Source of the DNA: Galbitalea sp036271875
GTDB lineage: Bacteria; Actinomycetota; Actinomycetes; Actinomycetales; Microbacteriaceae
NCBI GenBank assembly: GCA_036271875.1
Contig: DATAZU010000036.1
Coordinates: forward strand, 1-48,053
DNA: 48,053 bases
Reading direction: 5' to 3'
In this document: positions 16,264 through 22,811 of the stretch, piece after piece
Layout: every line of letters begins with the position of its first letter
How positions within the stretch are numbered: position 1 is the stretch's first letter
Notes under the pieces: model-generated
The model's database searches: none
Told to the model about the DNA's origin: nothing
The model's input: only the letters and a program-made list of their open reading frames with translations
Made by a program: the position numbers and the translations under genes

Positions 16264-16322
16264 CCGAATGTTCGTTCCCTAGCGGGACGACTCACATCGT
16301 AGTATAAAAGAACGAACATTCG
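16264..16322. promoter_or_regulatory. Paired TetR operators in the divergent promoter
   Basis: The site GAACGAACATTCG is found on the plus strand at 16310-16322 and, inverted, at 16264-16277 (CCGAATGTTCGTTC). Each site contains the imperfect palindrome ACGAACATTCGT. The right copy follows a TAGTAT box at about 16300-16305, so a bound repressor would cover the start region of the permease transcript; the left copy lies 15 nt before the tetR start. The pairing with the adjacent TetR is inferred from position. Confidence 0.75.
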
Positions 16323-16338
16323 TTTTGGAGGCTCTTTC

Positions 16339-17388
16339 GTGACAACATCCACTTCGCCCACGCCACATACCCCGTGGATCCGCAGCACCGCGCTCGGCGT
16401 CATCCTCGCCGCAGTGGTGACTGTCATTGTCCTGGCGTTCCTGTGGCCATCGGTAACGGCTACACCCAAGGGGATTCCGGTCGTGCTCGCCGGGCCGAGT
16501 TCGCAGAGCGCCCCGGTCGAGGCCGCCCTCATGAAGGCATCGCCGGGCACGTTCGCCTTCACGGTCGTCGCGGACCGCGCACGGGCCGTCAGGCTCATCA
16601 AAGAGAACAAGGACTACGGCGCGATCGTGCTCGGCAACTCGCCCGAGGTGCTCACCGCATCGGCGGCGAATCTCACGATCGCGCAGCAACTCGACGCACT
16701 CGCACCCAAGCTCCAGGTGCAGCGGGTCGCGGCGGCTACTGCGCAGCACATCCCGCCCAGTGCAATTGGGACCATAAAGACGGTGGATGTCGTGCCGCTG
16801 CTCTCGACGGATCCACGCGGCTCGACCATCGGCGCATCCTCAATTCCGATGGTGATCGGCGGCATCATCGGTGGCGCGCTGATCTCGCTGCTGGTGGTCG
16901 GAGTGTGGCGGCGGCTCGTCGCGCTCGGGGTGTATTGCGTCGTCGGATCGGCGGCCATCACGGGAGTGCTGCAGGGCTGGTTCGGCGGGCTGGGCAACAG
17001 CTATTTCGCGAACGCCGGAGCGATCGCGCTCGTACTCCTCGGTATTGGGGGAGTGATTCTCGGATGCGTCGCCCTGCTCGGTGCGAAGGGGATCGCGGTT
17101 GGGCCGGTGCTGTTCCTGCTCGGCGCGACCCCGATCTCGGCGGCAGCCGTGCCGATTGAGTTCCTGGCGAAGCCATGGGGCGCGGTCGGGCAGTGGTTTC
17201 CGCCCGGAGCGGGTGCGACCCTGCTCCGACAGCTCTCGTACTTCCCGAACGCCAATACGACCTTCCCGTGGCTGGTGCTCGCCGGATGGGCACTGCTCGG
17301 TCTCGTGCTGAGCACTCTCGGCCACTTCCGTAACAACGGTGCGGTCACCGCGGGCGCCGAGGCACGTGCTGAGGAGGCCACCGCGTAG
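16339..17388 (+). CDS. ABC-2/YhgE-like membrane protein under TetR control
   Basis: A 349-residue protein: one N-terminal helix (about 19-38), an extracytoplasmic domain of roughly 130 residues, then five to six helices (from about 172) ending in a polar Ala/Glu-rich tail. This is the plan of YhgE/Pip and ABC-2-type permeases (large outer loop after TM1). No ATPase gene is adjacent. The GTG at 16339 has GGAGG at 16326-16330. Control by the divergent TetR is suggested by the operators between them. A role in export or drug tolerance is inference. Confidence 0.78.
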   Translation: MTTSTSPTPHTPWIRSTALGVILAAVVTVIVLAFLWPSVTATPKGIPVVLAGPSSQSAPVEAALMKASPGTFAFTVVADRARAVRLIKENKDYGAIVLGNSPEVLTASAANLTIAQQLDALAPKLQVQRVAAATAQHIPPSAIGTIKTVDVVPLLSTDPRGSTIGASSIPMVIGGIIGGALISLLVVGVWRRLVALGVYCVVGSAAITGVLQGWFGGLGNSYFANAGAIALVLLGIGGVILGCVALLGAKGIAVGPVLFLLGATPISAAAVPIEFLAKPWGAVGQWFPPGAGATLLRQLSYFPNANTTFPWLVLAGWALLGLVLSTLGHFRNNGAVTAGAEARAEEATA

Positions 17389-17401
17389 GTAGGGGCGCTT
17401 C

Positions 17402-17445
17402 GGGTAGCACGACGCCCGTAGGGTGCCGGACCAACCGAAGCGCCG
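17402..17445 (+). repeat. Palindromic repeat family C, solitary copy
   Basis: Contains GCACGACGCCCGTAGGG and ends CGAAGCGCCG; its ends GGCGCTTCGG and CCGAAGCGCC (17394-17447) are complementary. It aligns closely with the 44-bp units at 24377 and 24421, which flank the GIY-YIG gene. It lies 14 nt after the permease stop and could act as a terminator-like hairpin. Confidence 0.7.
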
Positions 17446-17482
17446 CCCGGGAATAGTTCGACACGAGCATCCGTTAGAGTGG

Positions 17483-17506
17483 ATATCAATGCAAACGCAT
17501 CGATAT
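17483..17506. promoter_or_regulatory. Inverted-repeat operator before the flavin operon
   Basis: ATATCAATGC (17483-17492), spacer AAAC, GCATCGATAT (17497-17506): 10-bp arms with one mismatch. The site ends 19 nt before the start at 17526 and so probably overlaps the transcript start. Its size fits a MarR/TetR-type dimer, but no such regulator gene lies next to it, so the binding protein is unknown. Confidence 0.65.
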
Positions 17507-17525
17507 TGAGCTCCGGGAGCAAGCA

Positions 17526-18662
17526 ATGCAATTCGGAATCTTCACCGTCAGTGACGTAACGACGGATCCGACCAATGACACCACGCCGACCGAGCACGAG
17601 CGCATCAAGGCGCTCGTCACGATCGCGAAGAAGGCGGAAGAGGTCGGGCTCGACGTCTTCGCACTCGGCGAGCACCACAACGAGCCGTTCGTGTCATCCA
17701 GTCCGACGACGACCCTCGGATACATCGCCGGACAAACCGACAAGCTGCTGCTCTCGACCGCAACAACCCTGATCACCACGAACGACCCGGTGAAGATCGC
17801 CGAAGACTTCGCGATGCTGCAGCACCTCTCTGACGGTCGCGTCGACGTGATGATGGGACGCGGCAACACCGGGCCCGTGTACCCGTGGTTCGGTAAGGAC
17901 ATCCGCGACGGCATCCCGCTCGCGATCGAGAATTACGCCCTGCTGCACAAGCTATGGCGCGAGCACACGGTCGACTGGCAGGGCAAGTTCCGCACGCCGC
18001 TGCAGGGTTTCACCTCGACTCCGCGACCGCTGGATGATGTGCCGCCGTTCGTCTGGCACGGCAGCATCCGGTCGCCCGAGATCGCCGAGCAGGCCGCCTA
18101 CTACGGCGACGGCTTCTTCGCTAACAACATCTTCTGGCCGAAGGAGCACTACATGAAGCTCATCGGCTACTACCGCCAGCGCTTCGAGCACTACGGGCAC
18201 GGCACCGCCGCCCAGGCGATCGTCGGGCTCGGCGGCCAGGCCTTCATGCGCACAAAGTCGCAGGATGCGGTCAACGAGTTTCGCCCTTACTTCGACAACG
18301 CGCCCGTCTACGGGCACGGTCCATCCCTCGAAGACTTTACCGAGCAGACGCCGCTCACCGTCGGCAGCCCGCAGCAGGTCATCGACCGCTATGCCTCGAT
18401 GCGCGAGTTCTTCGGCGACTACCAGCGCCAGCTGTTCCTCATGGACCACGCCGGACTGCCACTGAAGACCGTGCTCGAGCAGCTCGACATCTTGGGCGAG
18501 GTGGTCGTGCCCGCACTCCGCAAGGAGTTCGCCGTCAACCGCCCGGCCGCCATCCCGGACGGCCCCACCCACGCGTCCCTGGTTGCGGCCCGCAATCCTG
18601 CCTTCGCCACACCTGTTGTGCAGGTAGTTGACGCCGATTCGGCGCTGGAGGCCACCAAGTGA
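17526..18662 (+). CDS. LLM-class flavin-dependent oxidoreductase, CE1758 type
   Basis: A 378-residue luciferase-like monooxygenase (TIM barrel, FMNH2-dependent). Motifs are MQFGIFTVSDVTTDP at the start, GEHHNEPF (48-55), the cofactor-region GRGNTGPVYPWFG and FVWHGSIRSPEIAEQAAYYGDGFF. It is followed by a flavin reductase with a GTGA overlap, the usual arrangement of the CE1758/CE1759 pair, where the reductase supplies reduced FMN. The start has GGGAG 7-11 nt upstream. The last 17 residues overlap one arm of palindromic repeat family D. Substrate unknown. Confidence 0.92.
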   Translation: MQFGIFTVSDVTTDPTNDTTPTEHERIKALVTIAKKAEEVGLDVFALGEHHNEPFVSSSPTTTLGYIAGQTDKLLLSTATTLITTNDPVKIAEDFAMLQHLSDGRVDVMMGRGNTGPVYPWFGKDIRDGIPLAIENYALLHKLWREHTVDWQGKFRTPLQGFTSTPRPLDDVPPFVWHGSIRSPEIAEQAAYYGDGFFANNIFWPKEHYMKLIGYYRQRFEHYGHGTAAQAIVGLGGQAFMRTKSQDAVNEFRPYFDNAPVYGHGPSLEDFTEQTPLTVGSPQQVIDRYASMREFFGDYQRQLFLMDHAGLPLKTVLEQLDILGEVVVPALRKEFAVNRPAAIPDGPTHASLVAARNPAFATPVVQVVDADSALEATK

Positions 18663-18695
18663 GCGAGTTACCCCTCGGAGTACCTGCACAACAGG
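18612..18695. repeat. Palindromic repeat family D, across the flavin-operon junction
   Basis: Perfect 15-bp inverted arms CCTGTTGTGCAGGTA (18612-18626) and TACCTGCACAACAGG (18681-18695), 54 nt apart. The GTGA overlap of the two flavin genes (18659-18662) lies in the loop. The arms are read as protein in both genes (TPVVQVV in the oxidoreductase, GVPAQQA in the reductase). The same arms recur at 42919-42996 and 43971-44056 around the DUF559 gene. Confidence 0.8.
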
Positions 18696-19333
18696 CGGAC
18701 GCGAAGCGGCTGATCGTTGTCACCGCTGGCCTCAGCCAGCCGTCATCCACTCGTCTACTCGCTGACCGGTTGACGTCGGCGACCGTCGACCGTCTGCGCG
18801 AAGGTCCTTCGACGGGCTCAGGGACCGGAGTAGATGTGGATGTCACTGTTCTTGAGCTGCGCGATCTGGCCAACGACATCACAAACAACCTGCTGACCGG
18901 CTTTGCCAGCCCCAAGCTGCAGGAAGCGCTGGATGCTGTGGCCGAAGCCGACGGGCTGATCGCCGTCACTCCGATTTTCACGACGAGCTACAGCGGGCTG
19001 TTCAAGAGCTTCGTCGATGTAATAGAGCCGACTGCGCTCACCGACCTTCCCGTATTGATCGGCGCGACCGGTGGAACCGAACGCCACTCGCTGGCTCTCG
19101 ACTACGCGATCCGGCCGCTGTTCACATATCTGCACGCGGTCGTTGCTCCGACCGGTGTTTACGCGGCATCCAGCGACTGGGGCAGCCCTTCGACAAGCTC
19201 AGGGACCGGCCAAGGGTTGGCAGAACGGATCGGGCGCGCGGCAGGCGAGTTCGCGGCGCTGGTTCGCGCGTCGGATCGCGCGATGAACGTGCGCGATCCT
19301 TTCGCGCTGCCCGCAGGTTTCTCTCCGTTCTAG
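18659..19333 (+). CDS. NAD(P)H-dependent FMN reductase, CE1759 type
   Basis: A 224-residue flavodoxin-fold flavin reductase that would give FMNH2 to the upstream monooxygenase. Motifs are LIVVTAGLSQPSSTRLLADR, AVTPIFTTSYSGLFKSFVD and the LIGATGGTERHSLALDYAIR region. The GTG start overlaps the upstream stop. Two stretches are unusual: REGPSTGSGTG (about residues 48-58) and GSPSTSSGTGQ (about 175-185) are encoded by repeat family B, which inserts short in-frame peptides. Length is a little above family norm for that reason, and also from an N-terminal extension encoded by repeat family D. Confidence 0.9.
   Translation: MSELPLGVPAQQADAKRLIVVTAGLSQPSSTRLLADRLTSATVDRLREGPSTGSGTGVDVDVTVLELRDLANDITNNLLTGFASPKLQEALDAVAEADGLIAVTPIFTTSYSGLFKSFVDVIEPTALTDLPVLIGATGGTERHSLALDYAIRPLFTYLHAVVAPTGVYAASSDWGSPSTSSGTGQGLAERIGRAAGEFAALVRASDRAMNVRDPFALPAGFSPF
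18803..18826 (+). repeat. Palindromic repeat family B, in-frame copy 1
   Basis: GGTCCTTCGAC-GG-GCTCAGGGACC type palindrome, read in frame as GPSTGSGT inside the FMN reductase. Related copies lie at 19186, 21004 and 21059. Confidence 0.75.
19186..19208 (+). repeat. Palindromic repeat family B, in-frame copy 2
   Basis: CCCTTCGACAAGCTCAGGGA core with GG/CC ends, read in frame as PSTSSGT near the C-terminus of the FMN reductase. Same orientation as the copy at 18803. Confidence 0.75.
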
Positions 19334-19337
19334 GTGA

Positions 19338-19383
19338 CGCTCCGATTGGCTGCGTGCAGAGCGCCGGGCGAATCGAAGCGCCG
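19338..19383 (+). repeat. Palindromic repeat family C, partial copy
   Basis: The 3' half, GCGCCGGGCGAATCGAAGCG (19361-19380), nearly matches the end of the 44-bp unit at 24421 including its AATCGAAGCG tail; the 5' half is diverged (CGATTGGCTGCGTGCAG). It lies between the convergent FMN reductase and ABC permease genes. Confidence 0.6.
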
Positions 19384-19386
19384 TCC

Positions 19387-21048
19387 CTAGGCGGTCACGT
19401 AGTCGCGCGAGCGAAGTCGCAGAAGCCCGAGCACCGCGAGCACGATGGCGATCACGAGGATCACGAGCAGCGGAACCACTGAGAAGTGCCCGTCGGTTAG
19501 ACGTTGCACGGCCGTGAAGGGTGTGTTGTTGGCTAGCCACTTCGGCAGCTTGAACAATTCGGCGAACATCGAGATCAGCACGATCACTCCGTAAATCACC
19601 CACGAGATGGTGAGCGACACGCGCGGCAGCCATCCGGACAGGAACACCACAATCCCAATGACGAGCAGCATCGTCGGCCAGTAAGCGATCGCGATCGCGG
19701 TGAACCGTCCGCCCTGGCTCGGATCGTGGATGGCCGCGCCATAACTCGCGCCTTCAGCCCATCCACTCAACGCCAGCATCGCGAGCGAGACGACCGCGGG
19801 AACGGCGATCCGGGATGCCGCCCAGCGAATTCGGGAGATCGCGCCCGTCCACTGCAACTCAACGCCGCCATCCGCCTCCTCGGCGCGAAGCGTCGCGATG
19901 CTCTGCAGTACGAAGGCCGCGGCAAGCAACGCGTCCGCCATGGTGAAGTATCCGAGCAGGCCTTCGACCACGTTCTTCTGCGACCCGAGGATTGCGGAGA
20001 TCGCCGACGTGTTTCCGTGCAGCAGCTTCGCGAATGCGGTTGCGATGTTGCCGAAGAACAGGCCACCGATCAGGATGCCGACGGCCCAGCCGAGGATCGA
20101 CCAGCGTTGCAGCCGCAGCGTCAGTCCCACGGGGGTCCTGGTCAGCCGGCTCGCCGTCCGTGCTCCCGCGCGATCGGGGAGCAGCCCGGCGCCGAGATCC
20201 CGAGTCGCTTCGAGCCGCAGGGAGACCAGGCACAGAACCAGTCCGGAACCGACGAGCAACGCAAACGGTGCCCAGTTATTGCTTCCGTACGAGCGCATTG
20301 CCTGGCCCCAGCCGATGGGGGATGCCCAGCTGGCGCCGCCGGCCACCTCGTGCTTGGCGGCCAGGTCGCCGCCCGCTCGCAACAGGTAGGAGATCGCGAG
20401 GATGATTGTGGCGACGCCGTTTGCCCCGCGACTCGTCTGTGAGAGTTGTCCGGTCAGCGCGGCAATGCCGAGAAACGTGAGTCCAACGCCCGTGTAGGAC
20501 GCGCCCATCACGAATGATCCGTAGACGGGAAGTCCTTCGCCGATCGCGGCGCCCGCGCAGGCGAGCCCGACGACAATGGTGAACAGTGCGACGAGCAACC
20601 AGTTCGCGAGCGTGTATGCGTGCCGGCCGAGAGCTCCGGAGCGCATCAGCTCAGTGCGCCCCGACTCTTCTTCTGCGCGTCCGTTCCGAGAGATCAGGAA
20701 AATGACGGCGAAGGCGAGGGCGATGGCGTCGGTCATCCAGATCTTGATGATGAGGATGCCGCCGAGCGTTCCCGCGGCGTATGGCAGGCCGGTGAGAGCG
20801 GCCACGGAGGGAGTATTCGCGATTGCCGCGTATGCCGTGCGATCGGCCTGGGTCGGGAACGTCTGTCGCTGCGACACGATGACGATCGCGATGAGGCCCG
20901 CCAGCACAAGCACCCAGACGAGCATCCGTACCCAGTTGCGGCGGAACAGGAATCGCAACGCGATCGTCCAGTTGGCGAAGTCCTTGGAACTGGCGCGTGT
21001 TGCGGCCCCTGAGCCGGTCGAAGGGCCAGTCCTGGTGATGGTCGTCAT
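19387..21048 (-). CDS. ABC transporter permease, 12-helix antibiotic-export type
   Basis: A 553-residue permease with about 12 hydrophobic helices in two halves, the layout of actinobacterial polyketide or tetronasin-type ABC-2 exporters. The start overlaps the ATPase stop by ATGA (21045-21048), so the two are translationally coupled. Residues 7-15 (TGPSTGSGA) are encoded by a copy of repeat family B at 21004-21027, an apparent in-frame insertion in the cytoplasmic N-terminus. The substrate is unknown; a TetR gene heads the operon, which suggests induction by an exported compound. Confidence 0.88.
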   Translation of the reverse strand: MTTITRTGPSTGSGAATRASSKDFANWTIALRFLFRRNWVRMLVWVLVLAGLIAIVIVSQRQTFPTQADRTAYAAIANTPSVAALTGLPYAAGTLGGILIIKIWMTDAIALAFAVIFLISRNGRAEEESGRTELMRSGALGRHAYTLANWLLVALFTIVVGLACAGAAIGEGLPVYGSFVMGASYTGVGLTFLGIAALTGQLSQTSRGANGVATIILAISYLLRAGGDLAAKHEVAGGASWASPIGWGQAMRSYGSNNWAPFALLVGSGLVLCLVSLRLEATRDLGAGLLPDRAGARTASRLTRTPVGLTLRLQRWSILGWAVGILIGGLFFGNIATAFAKLLHGNTSAISAILGSQKNVVEGLLGYFTMADALLAAAFVLQSIATLRAEEADGGVELQWTGAISRIRWAASRIAVPAVVSLAMLALSGWAEGASYGAAIHDPSQGGRFTAIAIAYWPTMLLVIGIVVFLSGWLPRVSLTISWVIYGVIVLISMFAELFKLPKWLANNTPFTAVQRLTDGHFSVVPLLVILVIAIVLAVLGLLRLRSRDYVTA

Positions 21049-21081
21049 TTTGCTTTCGGCCCTTCGACGAGTTCGGGGACC
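21004..21081. repeat. Inverted pair of repeat family B across the ABC operon junction
   Basis: Two family B copies in opposite orientation, 21004-21027 (CCTGAGCCGGTCGAAGG core) and 21059-21081 (CCTTCGACGAGTTCGGGGAC core), with about 31 nt between them. The ATGA overlap of ATPase and permease genes lies in the loop. Both copies are translated: VPELVEGP at the ATPase end and GPSTGSG at the permease start. The doublet resembles a REPIN. Confidence 0.72.
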
Positions 21082-21980
21082 GAGACATCGCCCGCCGCGC
21101 CATAGTGGCGCAGGAACAGCTCTTCCAGCGACGGCGGCTCCGACACCAGCGCGCGGGGATTCAGGCCCGCCAGCGCCCTGAGCACATCGGGCATTGCAGT
21201 GTCGTCGACGGAGAACGTCACACGTCCACCCTCGGAGGTGAGGTTGTACACACCCTTGACTTTCTCGAGCGCGGCCGGCGAGCCATCGACCGTGACCGTG
21301 ACCGTTGCGCGCTGCAGGTGGCGCAGATCGGAGAGGGCGCCTGCCTCGACGGTGCGGCCCTGCCGGATGATCGTGACCGTGTCACACAGCTTCTCGACCT
21401 CGGCAAAGATGTGGCTGGACAGCAGAACGGAGCGTCCCTGCTTCTTAATCTCGGTGACGCACTCGGTGAACACGCCCTCCATGAGCGGGTCGAGCCCGCT
21501 CGTCGGTTCGTCGAGGATGAGCAGCTCAGCACTGCTTGCAAAGGCGGCGACCAGCGCGACCTTCTGACGATTGCCCTTCGAGTAGCTACGCGCCTTCTTG
21601 CTCGGGTCGAGATCGAAGCGCTGGAGGTAGGAGTCGATCAGCGTGCGATCGACGTCGCCGCGCAGGCTGCCGAGGATGTCGATGGCCTGGCCCCCGGTCA
21701 GGTTCGGCCACAGCGTGACATCGCCGGGAACGTAGGCGAGCCTGCGGTGCAGTTCGACGGCATCCTTCCAGGGGTCACCGCCGAGCAGCTTCGCGGTTCC
21801 ACCGTTCGAACGCAGGAGGCCGAGCAGGATGCGGATGGTCGTCGACTTGCCCGCTCCGTTGGGCCCGAGAAACCCGGCGACGGTTCCGGATGGGATGGAC
21901 AGGTCGAGCCCATCCAGCGCCTTGGTTCGTCCAAAGGATTTCTCGAGGCCCTTGACCTCGATGGCCAGCGTGTCTGTCAT
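21045..21980 (-). CDS. ABC transporter ATP-binding protein
   Basis: A 311-residue ATPase of the drug/antibiotic ABC-2 class. Walker A is GPNGAGKST (39-47), the signature region YSKGNRQKVAL is an SGGQ variant, Walker B is LLILDEPTSGLDP and the switch histidine is in LLSSHIFAE. The C-terminal domain of about 90 residues is typical. The last residues (VPELVEGPKAK) come from repeat family B. It overlaps the TetR gene upstream and the permease downstream by 4 nt each, forming a three-gene coupled operon. Confidence 0.93.
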   Translation of the reverse strand: MTDTLAIEVKGLEKSFGRTKALDGLDLSIPSGTVAGFLGPNGAGKSTTIRILLGLLRSNGGTAKLLGGDPWKDAVELHRRLAYVPGDVTLWPNLTGGQAIDILGSLRGDVDRTLIDSYLQRFDLDPSKKARSYSKGNRQKVALVAAFASSAELLILDEPTSGLDPLMEGVFTECVTEIKKQGRSVLLSSHIFAEVEKLCDTVTIIRQGRTVEAGALSDLRHLQRATVTVTVDGSPAALEKVKGVYNLTSEGGRVTFSVDDTAMPDVLRALAGLNPRALVSEPPSLEELFLRHYGAAGDVSVPELVEGPKAK

Positions 21981-22663
21981 GGATCCGTTCTTCTCTCTGG
22001 AGTGGGTACGGCGGCGGGATGCACCTGCCGGAGGTATTCGTCAAAGACGCTGCGATCTGCCAGCAGACCCTGCGTGTAGAGCTCGAGCAGCACGAGCGAG
22101 GATCTCGCGGAGATGGACCGCATGAGCGCGGCGCCGTCGCTGAAATCGACCTCGCCGGCGAGCGTGAGCTGCATGATCATGCCGCCGATGGCGTTGGTAA
22201 CGAGCAGTTCGACGCGAGCTTCCGGATCGATGCTCGGTAGAAGGCGACCGGATTCGACCGCCTCAGTTGTATAGATCAGCGCGTCGTCGATCATGTTGCG
22301 CAGGAAGGAGCGCCCGGCCTCGCCGCCGGCCCGCACGCTGCGCAGCACGTAGCCAAAGGTTGGCCCGAACTCGTCGAGTTCCGCGATCATGGCGACCTGC
22401 TCGGTGGGGGAGCGGCGCACACCGTCGAGCTTGATCTGGAGCACTCGACGCAGCGCCTCCGCGTCGCACGCCTCGCGCAGAGCATCCTTCGAGCCGAAAT
22501 GATGCGTGATGAGGCCAGCGCTGACGCCGGCGCGGGCAGCGATCTCACGCACGGTCGCGTCGAAACCCTGCGCGGCGAAGGCCTCGATCGCGGCATCCCG
22601 GATACGCGCTCGCGCCGTCAGGTCGTCGCTGGGAACTCCCGCTACTGTACGCACGACCAACAT
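21977..22663 (-). CDS. TetR family regulator of the ABC exporter
   Basis: A 228-residue TetR protein: HTH from about 18 to 60 (ARIRDAAIEAFAAQGFDATVREIAARAGVSAG region, then ITHHFGSKDALREAC), with a helical ligand domain behind. The ATG at 22663 (MLVVRTVAG) is chosen because a perfect palindrome, CTATACACGTGTATAG, ends 1 nt upstream; the longer reading to 22747 would run through it. The stop overlaps the ATPase start (ATGA). Self-repression through the palindrome and control of the exporter are inferred. Confidence 0.88.
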   Translation of the reverse strand: MLVVRTVAGVPSDDLTARARIRDAAIEAFAAQGFDATVREIAARAGVSAGLITHHFGSKDALREACDAEALRRVLQIKLDGVRRSPTEQVAMIAELDEFGPTFGYVLRSVRAGGEAGRSFLRNMIDDALIYTTEAVESGRLLPSIDPEARVELLVTNAIGGMIMQLTLAGEVDFSDGAALMRSISARSSLVLLELYTQGLLADRSVFDEYLRQVHPAAVPTPERRTDP

Positions 22664-22664
22664 G

Positions 22665-22680
22665 CTATACACGTGTATAG
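22665..22680. promoter_or_regulatory. Perfect 16-bp palindromic operator
   Basis: CTATACACGTGTATAG is a perfect 16-bp palindrome directly before the TetR start codon and 131 nt before the FAD oxidase gene on the other strand. It is the best candidate for the TetR binding site. TATACA/TGTATA within it could also serve as -10 elements. Confidence 0.75.
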
Positions 22681-22710
22681 GCACCCTGCAAGGACCGCGC
22701 GTGCATTTCG

Positions 22711-22775
22711 GCGGAGAAATTTGGAACGCGCTGTGCGGGGTGACCAAAACTCAGGTGTGTTGCAAATTTCTCCGC
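22711..22775. repeat. 13-bp perfect inverted repeat before the FAD oxidase gene
   Basis: GCGGAGAAATTTG (22711-22723) and CAAATTTCTCCGC (22763-22775), 39 nt apart, with further complementary CGCGCG stretches outside. It lies 37 nt before the start at 22812, in the 5' region of that gene. It could be an mRNA hairpin, an operator pair or another palindromic repeat; no second copy was noticed. Confidence 0.7.
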
Positions 22776-22811
22776 AGTACCGCGCGCGAGCAGTGCGAGG
22801 GACACTTAGGT

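Noticed and set aside
22506..22811. Longer N-terminus for the FAD oxidase
   Set aside because: The extension overlaps the TetR gene on the other strand and the operator; the signal peptide begins properly at 22812.
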